A stretch of 64,000 nt of DNA from Paralithodes platypus (taxonomy: Eukaryota > Arthropoda > Malacostraca > Decapoda > Lithodidae), in the NCBI GenBank assembly GCA_032716605.1, contig CM064552.1, forward strand, positions 7,695,565 to 7,759,564. The letters run 5' to 3'. Shown here piece after piece: positions 1-10,828 of this stretch (the first letter of the stretch is position 1; the number at the start of each line of letters is the position of its first letter). Under the pieces are notes generated by a model. The model had not been told where the DNA came from, made no database searches, and saw nothing but the letters and a program-made list of their open reading frames with translations. A program made the translations under genes and the position numbers.

Positions 1-92
1 CACAAAGACTATCTCATATTTTTTGTTTCATATCTAATGAGTGGCAACTATCCATACCAACCTTTCTCATATACATACCGCACACATACACG

Positions 93-452
93 TTAGGGAG
101 TCCATGGCCTTTTGTTCTCTTTCTCTCCCTCTCTCTTTGGCTTGTGTCCATTCGGCCTACTGTTTTAAGACGTTTACCCCATCCAGGTGTCAATATTTTC
201 CTGGCGAGCAGTAGCGAGCCAGCATAAATATACTTTTGTTTTGACAGCAAGCTAAATTTGTAAATTTTTCGATAGAAAAATGTCTCCGACGGAGCCGGAT
301 TTTTCCATACAATGCTGGCTCGCTATCGCTCGCCAGGAAGGAATCGACACCTGGATGGGGATAAACATCTTAAAACAGTTGGCTGAATGGATACAAGCTA
401 GGGAAAGAGAGAAAAGGAGAAAAGATAAAAACAAACGGTGACCCCCCCTTAA
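93..452. mobile_element. TTAA-flanked foldback MITE (piggyBac-like ends), copy 1
   Basis: The element is a long imperfect inverted repeat. The arms, about 95-225 and 300-440, are reverse complements and both carry the core CTGGCGAGCGATAGCGAGCC in variant form. The right end is a C-run followed by TTAA (449-452); the left end is TTAG, probably a decayed TTAA. A second copy at 24648-25024 has intact TTAA on both sides, which supports a piggyBac-type target. There is no coding capacity, so it must have moved with a transposase made elsewhere. Confidence 0.7.
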
Positions 453-537
453 CACTAACGCTGTGCCTGACATTCGCGCATAATCATGATTCTATTTTAA
501 TGTACATGTATTGTCACTCAATTTGATTGCATTAGGT

Positions 538-929
538 CAGGGATCGGCAACATGCGGCTCTTTCAGGACGTGTGGCTCCAGATGCTTCAGAAATAATAAT
601 TCTTCCTTCAAAACGAAGGCATTATATATCACATTCAAGGCAACATTAGATTGTTTCATTCAACTTCAAAAATATCTACATGTAACAATCGTTATGATTT
701 TTTAGAAATCTGACACGTATGTCTTTCCTAAGCTTTGTGAATGCAAGTATATTGAAAAATATCACAATAATTTGTTTAGTTCTGAAATAGGGTAGATTCT
801 CTTATTTCTGAAGTACTGTGGATTTCGGTTTATGAGACCATTTGTTTTTTTATTGCGGCTCCGACAGTAAATGTTCATGAAACTTAAAACTAAAATGGCT
901 CTTCTAGCTTTAAGGGTTGCTGACCACTA
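538..929. mobile_element. hAT-like MITE with 8-bp target-site duplication
   Basis: The left end reads CAGGGATCGGCAAC and the right end, reverse-complemented, TAGTGGTCAGCAACC, which resembles hAT termini. The element is flanked by a perfect 8-bp direct repeat CATTAGGT at 530-537 and 930-937, the duplication length expected of hAT transposases. The 392-bp interior has no credible coding region. Confidence 0.75.
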
Positions 930-937
930 CATTAGGT

Positions 938-1564
938 CATGGTTAGGTTAGATAATACAATAAAATTAAGTAAAAGTATATAAAAATGAATCGTTATTAG
1001 GCGTGAATGTCGGGCATAGCGGCTGCGGCCACCACCACCTCTCTCGCCGTTTCCCTCCCTTGTCCCGCACAAGGTTGCCATGTCCCGCCTTAACTTCCCG
1101 CCTGCTGGTCTCGACTTTGTTTTAGCTCTGTGAAGAACTTCAAAGAGTTGTCGCAGATTTCAAAAGGGTGTGTGAAAAGAAGAAGTTAAAAGTCAATGTA
1201 TGGAAATTATAATGTAAAACTTGCAAAATAAACAAACCAAAACGTATACGAACACAGTAAAAAGACAAAACAACGAATCAAAATCGCTATGTGGAAACAA
1301 CGCTTAAGTAAAATAATTATTTATAAATAAAAGAACACAATCCACCACATAGGGTGTACATGAGCAAGTTAATCTGGTTCCCAAGCAAACTAATCGCACA
1401 CATACAGTACTAACGCACTATAGTCACGTTCAAGGAATTAGTCAATTTGGGAAGTCGGGGACGTTCTGGTAAATTTTACTAAACTCTGCATGAATAAAGA
1501 AACTACATTAAGTGTCAAATGTTATATTAAAATCAAATTTGCAACTTGACAAGATAATAACAAT
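938..1564. other. Intergenic DNA, one repeat fragment
   Basis: No gene is seen. Positions 1212-1288 match, in reverse complement, the interior of the retroposon at 30590-31020. The first 35 bases of that match recur at 38196-38228 and 41776-41807. The rest is AT-rich and unassigned. Confidence 0.5.
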
Positions 1565-1945
1565 AGTCTATCTATCTATCTATCTATATGTTCAGGCCCA
1601 ATCCCCATTTTGGGGGTAGCCGACTCAAGACAGAGCAAGAACGGAAAACACAAAAACAACATAAAACAACGAATAAACACAGATAAAAAGTACAAACTCA
1701 CACACATCCAGGTCACCCAGGAGAAGACCCAGAGGCCAGGGTCACCAAGGTCGCTCCAGCACTCCCCCGGCCCCTGACCACCCGGAGAGGTTCCGATCTC
1801 GGCAGGCAGACATGCAGCGGAGCAAAAGCCACAAGCCCTCCCACCACACTTCCAGGTGCACCCTTCATATTAATTGTCTCCCCGGGCCAGGCGCCTGATG
1901 GACTATTATCTAGTCCAACTTGCGCCCGACCCCTTACTCCAAATG
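1565..1945 (-). mobile_element. SINE-like retroposon with microsatellite tail
   Basis: Read on the minus strand, it ends in a conserved tail (CTCTGTCTTGAGTCGGC, then a CCCC-containing block) followed by a TATC/ATAG microsatellite at 1566-1588. Its body (GGCGCCTGGCCCGGGGAG near 1880-1900) matches the plus-strand copy at 30590-31020. Similar tails occur at 7386-7545 and 9898-10080 behind a different body. No protein is apparent. It lies directly upstream of LINE1. Confidence 0.55.
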
Positions 1946-1950
1946 ACCAC

Positions 1951-4707
1951 GTGTTCACTCAACTATTCACAAACACCCCACACACCCCACACATCATCCT
2001 GGGTGGTGACTTCAACGCCAAGACGTCGGCCTGGTTTGTCGACAACCCCGACACAGACAGAGGGCTGGTACTACAAAACCAAACCGATAACCTCATCATC
2101 CTTAACGACATCCATCAACATACCCATATTCCTCACCAAGCCCTCTATAACCCATCATCTCCAGACATCACCTTTTGCTCCCCAGAACTCGCCCCCACAA
2201 CATCCTGGAGGGTGGTCAGAACCTTAGGCTCTGACCACCTCCCGATCATTATCACCACCAAAACCAGACTCACCCCAGCTAGCCACAAACACACATACAC
2301 CAATTATAAAAGAGCTAACTGGGAAGCATTCACAAATGAGACAGAACAACACTTCACAACTCTAAACAGTACACCCATCACTAACATCAACAATGCTGTA
2401 CACATACTCAATAAAACTATCCAAAACGCTGACAAGAAACACATTCCAAGAGGTAACAGAAAAAGACACAACCCCAACTTCACACCAGAAATTCAAAACC
2501 TCATCAGACAACGCGACATACTGAAACACTCCCCAGCACCCCACACACAAGACATCACACAACAAATTCAAGCACTCAACACCCAAACTAACAACAAAAT
2601 ACAAGAACAACAAAAACTAAATTGGAATAACTTCCTACAAACACTTGATCACAAAACAAACCCCAAAAAACTATACAAAACACTAAACAGCATCACACTT
2701 TCCAACAGCAACACAACACAATCACATGCTGCAATCACAACAACAGACTCTACTCCTTCATGTAAACAACAAGCAAACACTCTCATCAATCACTTTTCAC
2801 ATGTCAGCCACCTAAAACCTCACAAAGACGACCGACGTGTCATCCGACGTAAGAGACAATTCCCCACAGACCCTGACTATACACCCTTCACCAATCACCA
2901 GACAAAGCATATCATCAACAATCTCAAGCACTCACCCGCCTGTGGCCTAGACAACATAAGCAACATACACCTCAGACACCTGGGACCACAAGGCATACAA
3001 GCACTCACTAACATATCAAACTACAGCTATTCACACAACACAATACCAGACATTTGGAAGCATGGTATCATCATCACTTTCCCCAAACCCAACAAAGACC
3101 CCACGCTACCCTCCTCGCACCGCCCCATCACACTCCTTTGCTCCCCCTCCAAAGTCATGGAACGCCTAGTATTACAACTAATTACACCTGACCTACCCCT
3201 AGCTCCAACACAACATGGCTTTAGGCCACTGCACTCCACAAACACTCTTCTCACAGACCTTACACAAAGAGCTTTCGACGGCATCAATTCAGCTAGACCA
3301 CCACACAGATCACTATTAGCCACACTCGACATTAGTAAAGCCTTCGATGCCATCCCCCGCCACAACCTAACAAACAAAATCTACAACACAAACATGCACA
3401 ACAACACAAAACGATGGCTGGCCAACTTCCTAGCAGGCAGATGTGCACACGTATCTTTTGCCGGTCAGTCATCTAAAATCAGAAACTTTCCAAACGGAGT
3501 CCCACAAGGATCCGTCCTATCGCCCGCACTCTTCAATCTGTACATGCACGATATAACTACACCCAATACGCCCCAAATAAACTTAGCCTCCTATGCAGAT
3601 GACATAACACTCACATGCACACACCATGACCCAAAAAGAGCAACAGATCTCCTTCAACCCTATCTCAACACACTACATGGCTGGTGCACTACAAACAGAC
3701 TTAATCTAGCCCCAGCCAAATCCACCGCAACCCTGTTCACAAGTTGGACAGGAGAACACGAATACATCCCTCAACTCACCATAAACAACACACCCCTAAC
3801 ACATACACACACACCCAAAATCCTAGGAGTAACATATGATACTCATATGACATTCAAACAGCACACCACAAACATTAAAAAGAAACTGACACCCAGACTT
3901 AACGCCCTCAGGTCACTTGCTCACACAAAATTTGGATACAACAAAGAAACTACCACCACAGTATATAAACAATACATAAGATCAGTGATGGAATACGCAA
4001 GCCCAGCCTGGGCTTCTAACCTAGCTGAAACACATCATAAGACCTTACAGACTATTCAAAACAAAGCCCTGAAGATCATTACAGGCTGCACAGCTACTGC
4101 ACCCACAGATCACCTACATCAAGAAACCAAAATCCTCAAAGTCAAAGACCATCTGGACATGAGAGGCACTCAATTCCTGGCAGCAGCCTCCACGAACCAA
4201 GACCACCCACTAAACTACATGGCAACACACCCACAGACACCAAGAAATATCAAAACAACACCCAGCACACGGTATCACACACAATTATTGTCCTCTCTCC
4301 CTCCCTGCCCACCCCGAACCAACTTCCAGAAGCACATCCATACTCATATCTCTCACCGATCCATCCACTCACTCACAGACAACACACAGCTGCATGCACG
4401 ACCTCCCGAAATCCATCCTTCCGAATCCTCCCTTCCTCGCGAGGACAGAGTCCACCTGGCCAGGCTGAGATGCGGACACCATCCAGCTCTCCTGAGCTAT
4501 CAGAAGAGACTGGATGACTCCGTTGTCGACGCCTGCCCGGGATGTAACACAGCACCCCATACCATTAAACACATCATAGAAGACTGCATTTCACACAACC
4601 ACTTACGCCAACAACACAATCTACACTCAATGAGAGCTCTGTGGGAAAGCCCGATCGTGGCCATGGCCTTTCTCAGGGACTCGGGGCTGTTCGGCCAGGC
4701 AGCTTAG
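1951..4707 (+). CDS. Non-LTR retrotransposon polyprotein (LINE1 here), 5'-truncated
   Basis: An open frame of 918 codons encodes the C-terminal part of an endonuclease/reverse transcriptase that would copy its own RNA by target-primed reverse transcription. The endonuclease is partial: GGDFNAKTSAW near residue 19 and SDHLP near 93. The reverse transcriptase lies at about residues 330-620, with HGFRPLHST, LDISKAFDAIP, NGVPQGSVLSP and the catalytic YADD at 548-551 (3592-3603). A Cys/His motif, CPGCNTAPHTIKHIIEDC, sits near the C-terminus. The first codon is GTG inside a longer truncated domain, so no true start is present. A 3' AAC microsatellite tail follows directly. The long open frame with an intact catalytic centre suggests a fairly recent insertion. 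The clade (Jockey/I/R1 group) is not resolved. Confidence 0.9.
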   Translation: MFTQLFTNTPHTPHIILGGDFNAKTSAWFVDNPDTDRGLVLQNQTDNLIILNDIHQHTHIPHQALYNPSSPDITFCSPELAPTTSWRVVRTLGSDHLPIIITTKTRLTPASHKHTYTNYKRANWEAFTNETEQHFTTLNSTPITNINNAVHILNKTIQNADKKHIPRGNRKRHNPNFTPEIQNLIRQRDILKHSPAPHTQDITQQIQALNTQTNNKIQEQQKLNWNNFLQTLDHKTNPKKLYKTLNSITLSNSNTTQSHAAITTTDSTPSCKQQANTLINHFSHVSHLKPHKDDRRVIRRKRQFPTDPDYTPFTNHQTKHIINNLKHSPACGLDNISNIHLRHLGPQGIQALTNISNYSYSHNTIPDIWKHGIIITFPKPNKDPTLPSSHRPITLLCSPSKVMERLVLQLITPDLPLAPTQHGFRPLHSTNTLLTDLTQRAFDGINSARPPHRSLLATLDISKAFDAIPRHNLTNKIYNTNMHNNTKRWLANFLAGRCAHVSFAGQSSKIRNFPNGVPQGSVLSPALFNLYMHDITTPNTPQINLASYADDITLTCTHHDPKRATDLLQPYLNTLHGWCTTNRLNLAPAKSTATLFTSWTGEHEYIPQLTINNTPLTHTHTPKILGVTYDTHMTFKQHTTNIKKKLTPRLNALRSLAHTKFGYNKETTTTVYKQYIRSVMEYASPAWASNLAETHHKTLQTIQNKALKIITGCTATAPTDHLHQETKILKVKDHLDMRGTQFLAAASTNQDHPLNYMATHPQTPRNIKTTPSTRYHTQLLSSLPPCPPRTNFQKHIHTHISHRSIHSLTDNTQLHARPPEIHPSESSLPREDRVHLARLRCGHHPALLSYQKRLDDSVVDACPGCNTAPHTIKHIIEDCISHNHLRQQHNLHSMRALWESPIVAMAFLRDSGLFGQAA

Positions 4708-4735
4708 GGAACAACAACAACAACAACAACAACTA
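4708..4735 (+). repeat. (AAC)n tail of LINE1
   Basis: A run of AAC units directly follows the LINE1 stop. The same (AAC)n, or GTT on the other strand, tail ends every LINE1-related fragment in the window, so it is part of the element rather than a chance microsatellite. Confidence 0.8.
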
Positions 4736-4815
4736 TTCACAAGCATTCTCCATTCACTCCTGTCCACCACCACTTCCCCGGCCTGATCTATAGTCATTCC
4801 TCTATCATCCAAAGC
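4733..4815 (-). pseudogene. C-terminal fragment of an RTE2-type LINE
   Basis: The minus strand encodes EVVVDRSEWRMLVNS, similar to the C-terminal residues encoded at 30520-30570 (plus). It abuts the LINE1 tail, so LINE1 probably inserted in or next to an older LINE remnant. Confidence 0.5.
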
Positions 4816-5139
4816 TTTTCTAGTACAAAATATAAATATAACTCACTAACGATGTAAGGTAATTGTGTTCGAGAGAAGAATGCTTGAAAGCATAGACTTT
4901 AAGGCAACATATATAATAAAAAAAGAACATGGGAAAGTTGTAAAATTTAACTGAGAAATTAAGAATTGAAAGCGGTTGAAATATTAAAGCATTCAGGAGC
5001 TGTACTGTGCAAATATGGTTAAAAGGAGTGAAATAAAAGATTAAAAAAAATGCAAGGGAGAAAGGTAATTGATTGTATTCTGAAAGGTAGAATGGTCAAT
5101 CAAGAAGTGATAAAGTCAGTGAGGAAAAGTGTGCTGCTC
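4816..5139. other. Intergenic, AT-rich
   Basis: No gene, RNA or recognisable repeat was seen. Confidence 0.5.
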
Positions 5140-5480
5140 CAAACACTCATATGGAAGTGAGACATGGACAGCAAACTAGGAGCTATGGAGAGGAACTATC
5201 GCAGAATTGCAGCTGATATGAATAGCCTAGATGGACCAACTAATAGGGTGGTGTATGAGTCTTATGGAGTGGAAGAGTATGCTTTGGGCATTGAATGTGG
5301 AGTGGGTGAGTGAATAAATAGAAGTAAACTTTGAGGTGGTACGGTCATGTTCAGAGAATGAATGAAGACAGAATGCCAAAAAAGATACATGGAAGTTAGG
5401 TGAGTGGAGAAGCTAGTAGTGGAAGATTGCCTATGGTATGGGAGAAGAAAGTGGAAACATATATTGAGGAAAAACTTCCA
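5140..5480 (+). pseudogene. Degenerate LINE C-terminal fragment
   Basis: With frameshifts and stops, the translation retains a pattern like WYGHVQRMNEDRMPKK. This is the GHVERM region found at the C-terminus of the RTE1/RTE2-type elements elsewhere in the window. It is old and inactive. Confidence 0.5.
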
Positions 5481-5671
5481 TGTATTGGAAGAGGCATTGA
5501 GGCACGGGCAAAGGAAACATCTCTTGACAAAATATTCCCAGAGGCATTTCCATCATGGCCATCCTTCAGCAGGGGTTTCCCAGGAGGAGACGAGGCAGCT
5601 GAGATGATAAATTAATAGTGTTCTCTACACCTAGGGTGCTTGTTCTTCACATGTGCCTTGTTCTTCAGGCT

Positions 5672-5935
5672 TATGCACATGTGGAGAGAATGGGTGAACA
5701 AAATTGAGTGAAAAGATGCAGGTCTGTGATTGTGGAGGGAGCTGCACCAATGGGTGGACCGAGGAAGACCTGGGATCGGACTATACGTGCCGATCTCAAA
5801 TCCAAAAACTTGACAAGTGAAGCAGCCCTTAACAGGGTTGCCTGGAATGCCGCCATTAGGACAAAAGACTTAAACTGCACGTATGTGTGGAGCACTCGGT
5901 CTTAAAATGTTATGTATGTATGTATGTATGTATGT
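5672..5935 (+). mobile_element. RTE1 3'-end fragment with (ATGT)n tail
   Basis: The fragment matches the last 230 bases of the RTE1 copy at 33320-35276: GHVERM region, GGPRKTWDRTIRADLKSKN and the closing NRVAWNAAIRT, then the same short 3' UTR and an ATGT microsatellite at about 5913-5933. It is strongly 5'-truncated, as expected of target-primed reverse transcription. Confidence 0.85.
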
Positions 5936-6194
5936 GACACAATAATAATATTTTATGCGGTAGATATAAGGTATATTACATAACGCCCTCCTCTGCCTAC
6001 ATGTGCCAACCATGGAACTTCTGACCTCAACTACGCCATAACCGCATCAGTTTTGTACAAAATATGCTTGTATTGGGATGCGGGTCTATATTTGAAAGAC
6101 TATGTATTTTTCGTCTTGTTTTACAAAAGTCTTATTTTTGGCGATATTGCCACACAAGGTATGGTCACCTTCAACCACCTTGATGCACTTGCCG

Positions 6195-6345
6195 GGTTAA
6201 TGAATACATACATATATATACAGTACATACATAAGTTTTAAGACGGAGTGCTCCACACATACGTGAAGTTTCAGTCTCTTGTCCTAATGGTGGCGTTCCA
6301 GGCAACCCTGTTAAGGGCTGCTTCACTTGTCAAGTTTTTGGAGTT
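6195..6345 (-). mobile_element. RTE1 3'-end fragment
   Basis: This is the reverse complement of the RTE1 3' end. The tail of TACA units lies at about 6200-6232, followed by the 3' UTR and the codons for the C-terminal NRVAWNA segment. It is about 150 bases and severely 5'-truncated. Confidence 0.8.
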
Positions 6346-6747
6346 GAGAAATAATTATTGTTGTTTGGTCTCTATTTAATCTGTGCTTAATTTATTATGT
6401 GATGTAAATGAAAATCTTATATCCTACCAACACATAAACAAAGTGACACAAGAGTCAATTTTTTTTTTCTCCCTCATTCTTTCAGACAGATGCTGAGCAA
6501 GCGTGTGTGGCCAGTGGCGACTGTGGGCATTTTCCCACAGTCGTGGCCCATGCCCGCTTTCATGCATTGAGCACATGTCTGACAAAAAAGTTGGGAAATA
6601 ATATTTACACATTTCGATTGATATTTTTGTAATTTTTGCTCAATATGAGATGGTGGATTACATATTTGTTCAAGTCCATCACATCAGAAATGAATCACAG
6701 ATTAGATATAGACCAAATAACAATTATTTCTGTTGATAAATAAGAAA

Positions 6748-6793
<46 letters not shown>

Positions 6794-7385
6794 GATAGAT
6801 AGATAGATAGATGGATAGATTATAATAATAATAGGGGAATAGTGATTTGGGCGTCAGAGGTGGGCATTGTCAGATTGGATGTGGGTTACTTATCAACTCG
6901 CCGGTCCCTATTGTATTTTCCCCATAAGAAGTTAACTTCACATCTTGATAATTTGAATCTCGATATATTTTCTCTGCCCCAATTCCAATTGAAATAGGTT
7001 AGCCTACTGTACAGTGTTATAGCATGTGTTAATAGTTGCATGGAAGATTATTTAAGAGTTGTTACAATATTATAAATAATTGTATGTAAAGAATATTCAG
7101 AAGTCAAGTATTTCATGTACAGTACCAGTATACTGTAGTACAGTATATACCCGTATTTTGCTCTTGACTCTACAATACATTCTAAAGAAGAAATTCCTTC
7201 CCACGTTTACTCTGAGTGAAGTAATATTAAAGGTATAGAAAACATGAGGGCTGGAGCTGTGCAGAGTGAGGCTTGGCATCCTCTACCCAACCTTAACCAT
7301 TTCTGCCTGTCTCTTTTAGTGTACTGTACTAATTTTTCTACTTCGGGAGTGGGAGGCTAGGAATCCTCCTCCCCTTGTAAAATTC
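6346..7385. other. Intergenic DNA with compound microsatellite
   Basis: No gene is seen. A compound microsatellite, (CT)n then (AT)n then (AGAT)n, occupies 6749-6822. A segment of about 50 bases at 7106-7160 is repeated at 7629-7683. Confidence 0.55.
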
Positions 7386-7545
7386 ACGTACTAGACGAGA
7401 CAGAGAAAGGGGCGAGGGAACGCGAAAGTGGTCCCAATCCCTAAGAATTGGAACTTAAAATTTGGTTTCAGTTCGAGCTTTGTTTTGAGTTGGCCACCCC
7501 CATCTATGGGGTATGTGCCTGGGTATATACGTACATAGAAAACAT
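7386..7545 (+). mobile_element. SINE-like retroposon fragment
   Basis: The body (GGGGCGAGGGAACGCGAAAG) matches the copy at 9898-10080. The 3' part (GGCCACCCCCATCTATGGGG, then GTATATACGTACATA) is the same tail that closes the different-bodied copies at 1565-1945 and 30590-31020. It is non-coding. Confidence 0.6.
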
Positions 7546-9009
7546 AAACACCTGAACAACTCTATAGAAGCTTGGGGAGAAATAGTAGACCTCTGAAGAT
7601 AACACTCGGGTTGTGTCGAAATATGGCATCAGTATTTCATGTACAGTACCAGTATACTGTAGTACAGTATACCCGTATGTTGCTATACATTAGGCTACCA
7701 TAGCGCAGTTGGAATATATGTACATGCTCAGATTCATAAGCAGGATTCGAAACTGCATAATAAATCGTAGGCTTGTGCATATTTCTTTATCTGTCTTGAT
7801 AGCGTAATGCATAAGTGCGCGGAATTTCGGTGTGAGTATCCTAGGTTCGAGTCCTTGGACTGCCACATGTATTTGTTGATTTCATTAATTGAGTTTAGAA
7901 GTGAAGTTGGTTGGTGAAAAAATATAAATCAGTAAAGAAATATAGAACTGTTATTGTTGATGTCGTTCCCTTGGCTGCCTGGCTGAAGAGACGCGATCTG
8001 GAACTGTTTGAGAGCTCCCTTATTCTACTGTTCTAAGTGCTGAAAACTGTTGGTTTATGTCAAGTGTGTTACTGTATGTAGAGTAGTGGTTATCCTCAGT
8101 CTTTTTGGTGTTTTGAGCACAAAAGCCATGAAAATTATTACATGCTAAGTTTGAGAGACCTGATCGTGCCTGCACTCTGAGTGAGGGTATACAATGTGCA
8201 GTATTAATTCTTCTATAATTTGATTTTATTTATTGTGCTTTACTGTATGCCATTTTAAAACATCTGATGACTCATATTTTGACAAAATCATGAATGGTAT
8301 TTTATTTCTGTTGTTAAGAGTATTGATTCATGACTTCAATAGTATTGTTTTTTTCATCTGTATGTAGGTACCAATAGTACAAGTGAACAATTCTGCTTGT
8401 TTGATATATTAGTTTTGAAGATGTTTTAGTGGTTTACCTTGTAAATCCCTCGATTATTGTATAAATGTTATAAATACTATAAAGAGTAATCCCCCCCGTC
8501 CCCAATCGTCCTCAGGTTCATTATAAACATTTCTATCGCGTTAGGATCGACTAACCAATTCATATGCAGTGGTTCATGTACAACTGCAGTCATTAATTAT
8601 GATAAATTTTGAAGCCTCAACATTTTTAAAGCAACCTTCGAAATACAAATATCAGAAAAAGAATTACTGTACTAAGAAGTTTCCATTCAACTCGAGACCG
8701 ATTCAAAAATATATATATTAGCATTAGTTAACACGACTGTACACTACACTCACATGCCCAACACGTACTGTATACTGTATGCAAAATAGTCAATTATTTG
8801 CACACATGCATACACACTCCTTCAATTCCAATGTTCCTCAGAGAGTTGGGCCTTGTAATGAAGGGTGATGTTCTTAGGGTTGTGATGTGCAATGGACACG
8901 GAGTAGGAATCTTCAGATATTTGCACAAGCGTTATTAGCGTTTGGACAACTGTTGTATGTGTTTTTTGTTTTTTTTTATTGAAAGAGTGTAGAGATGGGA
9001 GAAGGGGTG
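7546..9009. other. Intergenic AT-rich DNA
   Basis: No gene is recognised. A weak tRNA-like stretch at 7797-7862 contains a B-box-like GGTTCGAGTCC. The interval contains many TACAGTA/TACTGTA words. Confidence 0.45.
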
Positions 9010-9170
9010 TTGGAGTGGCTTTGTTATGTGTGTCTAGTCTGTATACGTCATCAGGATGTCTCCTGACTGGGTGAGAACATGCTAGGACGTACTACCACAC
9101 CCACTAAATGTCCGCCGTGGCAGGGATTCACACGTGAGCGTGCTCACCACTCGACCGCCCCGGCTGTGAA
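9010..9170 (-). mobile_element. Probable tRNA-derived SINE remnant
   Basis: On the minus strand 9108-9168 reads like a tRNA head: GGGGCGGTCGAGTGGTGAGC resembles an A box and GTGTGAATCCC resembles a B box. No cloverleaf with a full acceptor stem was found. The 18-mer TGTTGGAGTGGCTTTGTT near 9008 also occurs in the satellite cassettes after 58,400. Confidence 0.4.
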
Positions 9171-9536
9171 TAAAGAATATGAATAGTCCATGTAGTACTT
9201 GAAATCGATGAAGTTACTATCCAGAAATAGTTGAATTAGATAATAGATTTTCAATAAAAATATGCAATAGTTAAGGTATGTTTTGCTGCTAAATTGCTGT
9301 CTAACTACTAGTATTTTTCGTGGACACTTATTTGTTATTTATATAACATTGGATTGGACCACTGCTTACAAATTGGCTACCATAATCTACCTTAGAGATC
9401 TGTAGTAAGAGAGAGCGGTCATCTTCTCCCTTTGGACTCCATCATTTTAGAAGAACAGGTTGATAGTATATTTTTGATCATATAAAATCTAGTTCCAATG
9501 AGGAAATACTCTATCCTGTACCAGTATTGCCAAATG
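9171..9536. other. Intergenic, nothing recognised
   Basis: AT-rich sequence with no gene or repeat signature. Confidence 0.4.
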
Positions 9537-9547
9537 TTATAATTGTT

Positions 9548-9875
9548 GTTGTTGTTGTTGTTCCCCAAGCTGCCTGGCCGAACAGCCCCAAGGCCCCGAG
9601 CAATTCCAAGGCCATAACCGAGTGCCCCCACAGAACCCTCCCCGCCGACCACAATAAAGCCTGGGTGACCGAAGCCACTCCATGGCGGGGGGCTGAGGAG
9701 GGTGCGGAAACGCCCGGGAAACCAAAGCCCCACCCAGGGCCCTGTGCCCCTCAGCAATTATGAAGAGAAAGTTGAGGGGCAAGGGAAAAATGTGACGCTT
9801 TGGTTTCCAATCTTGGTAGATTGGGAGGTCAATCCACGGAAGAGACGCCGTCACTTGAGATCTAGAAAATAAATT
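9548..9875 (-). mobile_element. SINE-like element with LINE1-type 3' tail, full length
   Basis: The minus-strand 3' end GGGGCTGTTCGGCCAGGCAG plus (AAC)n matches the end of LINE1 (4686-4735), while the upstream body differs. A perfect 11-bp duplication TTATAATTGTT flanks it at 9537-9547 and 9876-9886, so this copy is complete at about 328 bp. The minus frame stays open for about 100 codons, but the protein resembles nothing known. It is best read as a non-autonomous element mobilised by the LINE1 machinery. Confidence 0.65.
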
Positions 9876-9897
9876 TTATAATTGTTATGGATATAAC

Positions 9898-10080
9898 CTA
9901 CTAGACAAGACAGAGTAAGGGGCGAGGGAATGTGAAAGTGGTCCTGGACCCTAAGAAAAACTTTAAATGTTTCTGTTTGGGCTCTGTCTTGAGTTGGTCA
10001 CCCCCAGCTATTGAGTATTTTCCTGAGTATATACATACTGTACATACATACATATATACATACATACATACATGGATATA
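9898..10080 (+). mobile_element. SINE-like retroposon with (ATAC)n tail
   Basis: It has the same body as 7386-7545 and the shared tail (TCTGTCTTGAGTTGGTCACC), then a TATATACATAC microsatellite at about 10020-10075. Confidence 0.6.
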
Positions 10081-10370
10081 TTTAAAGGTAGAGGGAGGTA
10101 CCAGGCCTAGGTTGACTGATCTGTTACTACCCTACACAGCCCCGGGGTATTTCCTTGTTACCTAGTGTTTGTTTACATTCTATATTTTTCCCCTGGTCTC
10201 GTATTAAATGTACAGGTACTGTATATTTAATTGTTACATTATTTCAAGCTAAACACAGTATAATATTGATAATTTTTGTCTGTGTACACATACTGTAGGT
10301 GTATTACTGTTTCTTTTGTGGATATAGATTAGATTGATTTATTCAAATAATGTACAGCATTTATTAATAT

Positions 10371-10570
10371 GTTTTTGTTGTTGTTGTTGTTGCTCCCCAA
10401 GCTGCCTGGCCGAACAGCCCCAAGGCCCCGAGTAAGGCCAAGGCCACAACCGAGTGCCCCCACAGAACCCTCCCTGCTGACCACAATAAAGCACGGGTGA
10501 CAGAAACCACTCCATGGCGGGGAGCTGAGGAGGGTGCGGAAACGCCCGGAAACCAAAGCCCCATCTGTGT
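10371..10570 (-). mobile_element. SINE-like element with LINE1-type tail, truncated
   Basis: A close relative of 9548-9875 with the (GTT)n/AAC tail, the GGCCGAACAGCCCC junction and the same body, lacking the outer third. A T-rich GTTTTTGTT-like sequence on both sides may be a degenerate target duplication. Confidence 0.6.
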
Positions 10571-10828
10571 TTTTTTTGTTAACATTGCTGCTATAAACTA
10601 TTATATAGAACTGTATCCAGTTATCTTAATGGATGTAATCTTCACATGAAGATATTAAATGTATACAGGTTACTGTAGTTAACTGATTGTTATAAATCCC
10701 TTTGCTATACCATCACTCCTTTCTTCATTGCATTTTACTTATCATTAGGCAATTTTTTCAGCTTTAGAGGGACCTTTTGACATGGTAAAGTAGACCAGCC
10801 CTATGTGAGTTCTAGTATAAAGCTCATG

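Noticed and set aside
1951..1953. Position 1951 as the true start of the LINE1 protein
   Set aside because: The codon is GTG and the endonuclease domain is already partly missing, so the element is 5'-truncated.
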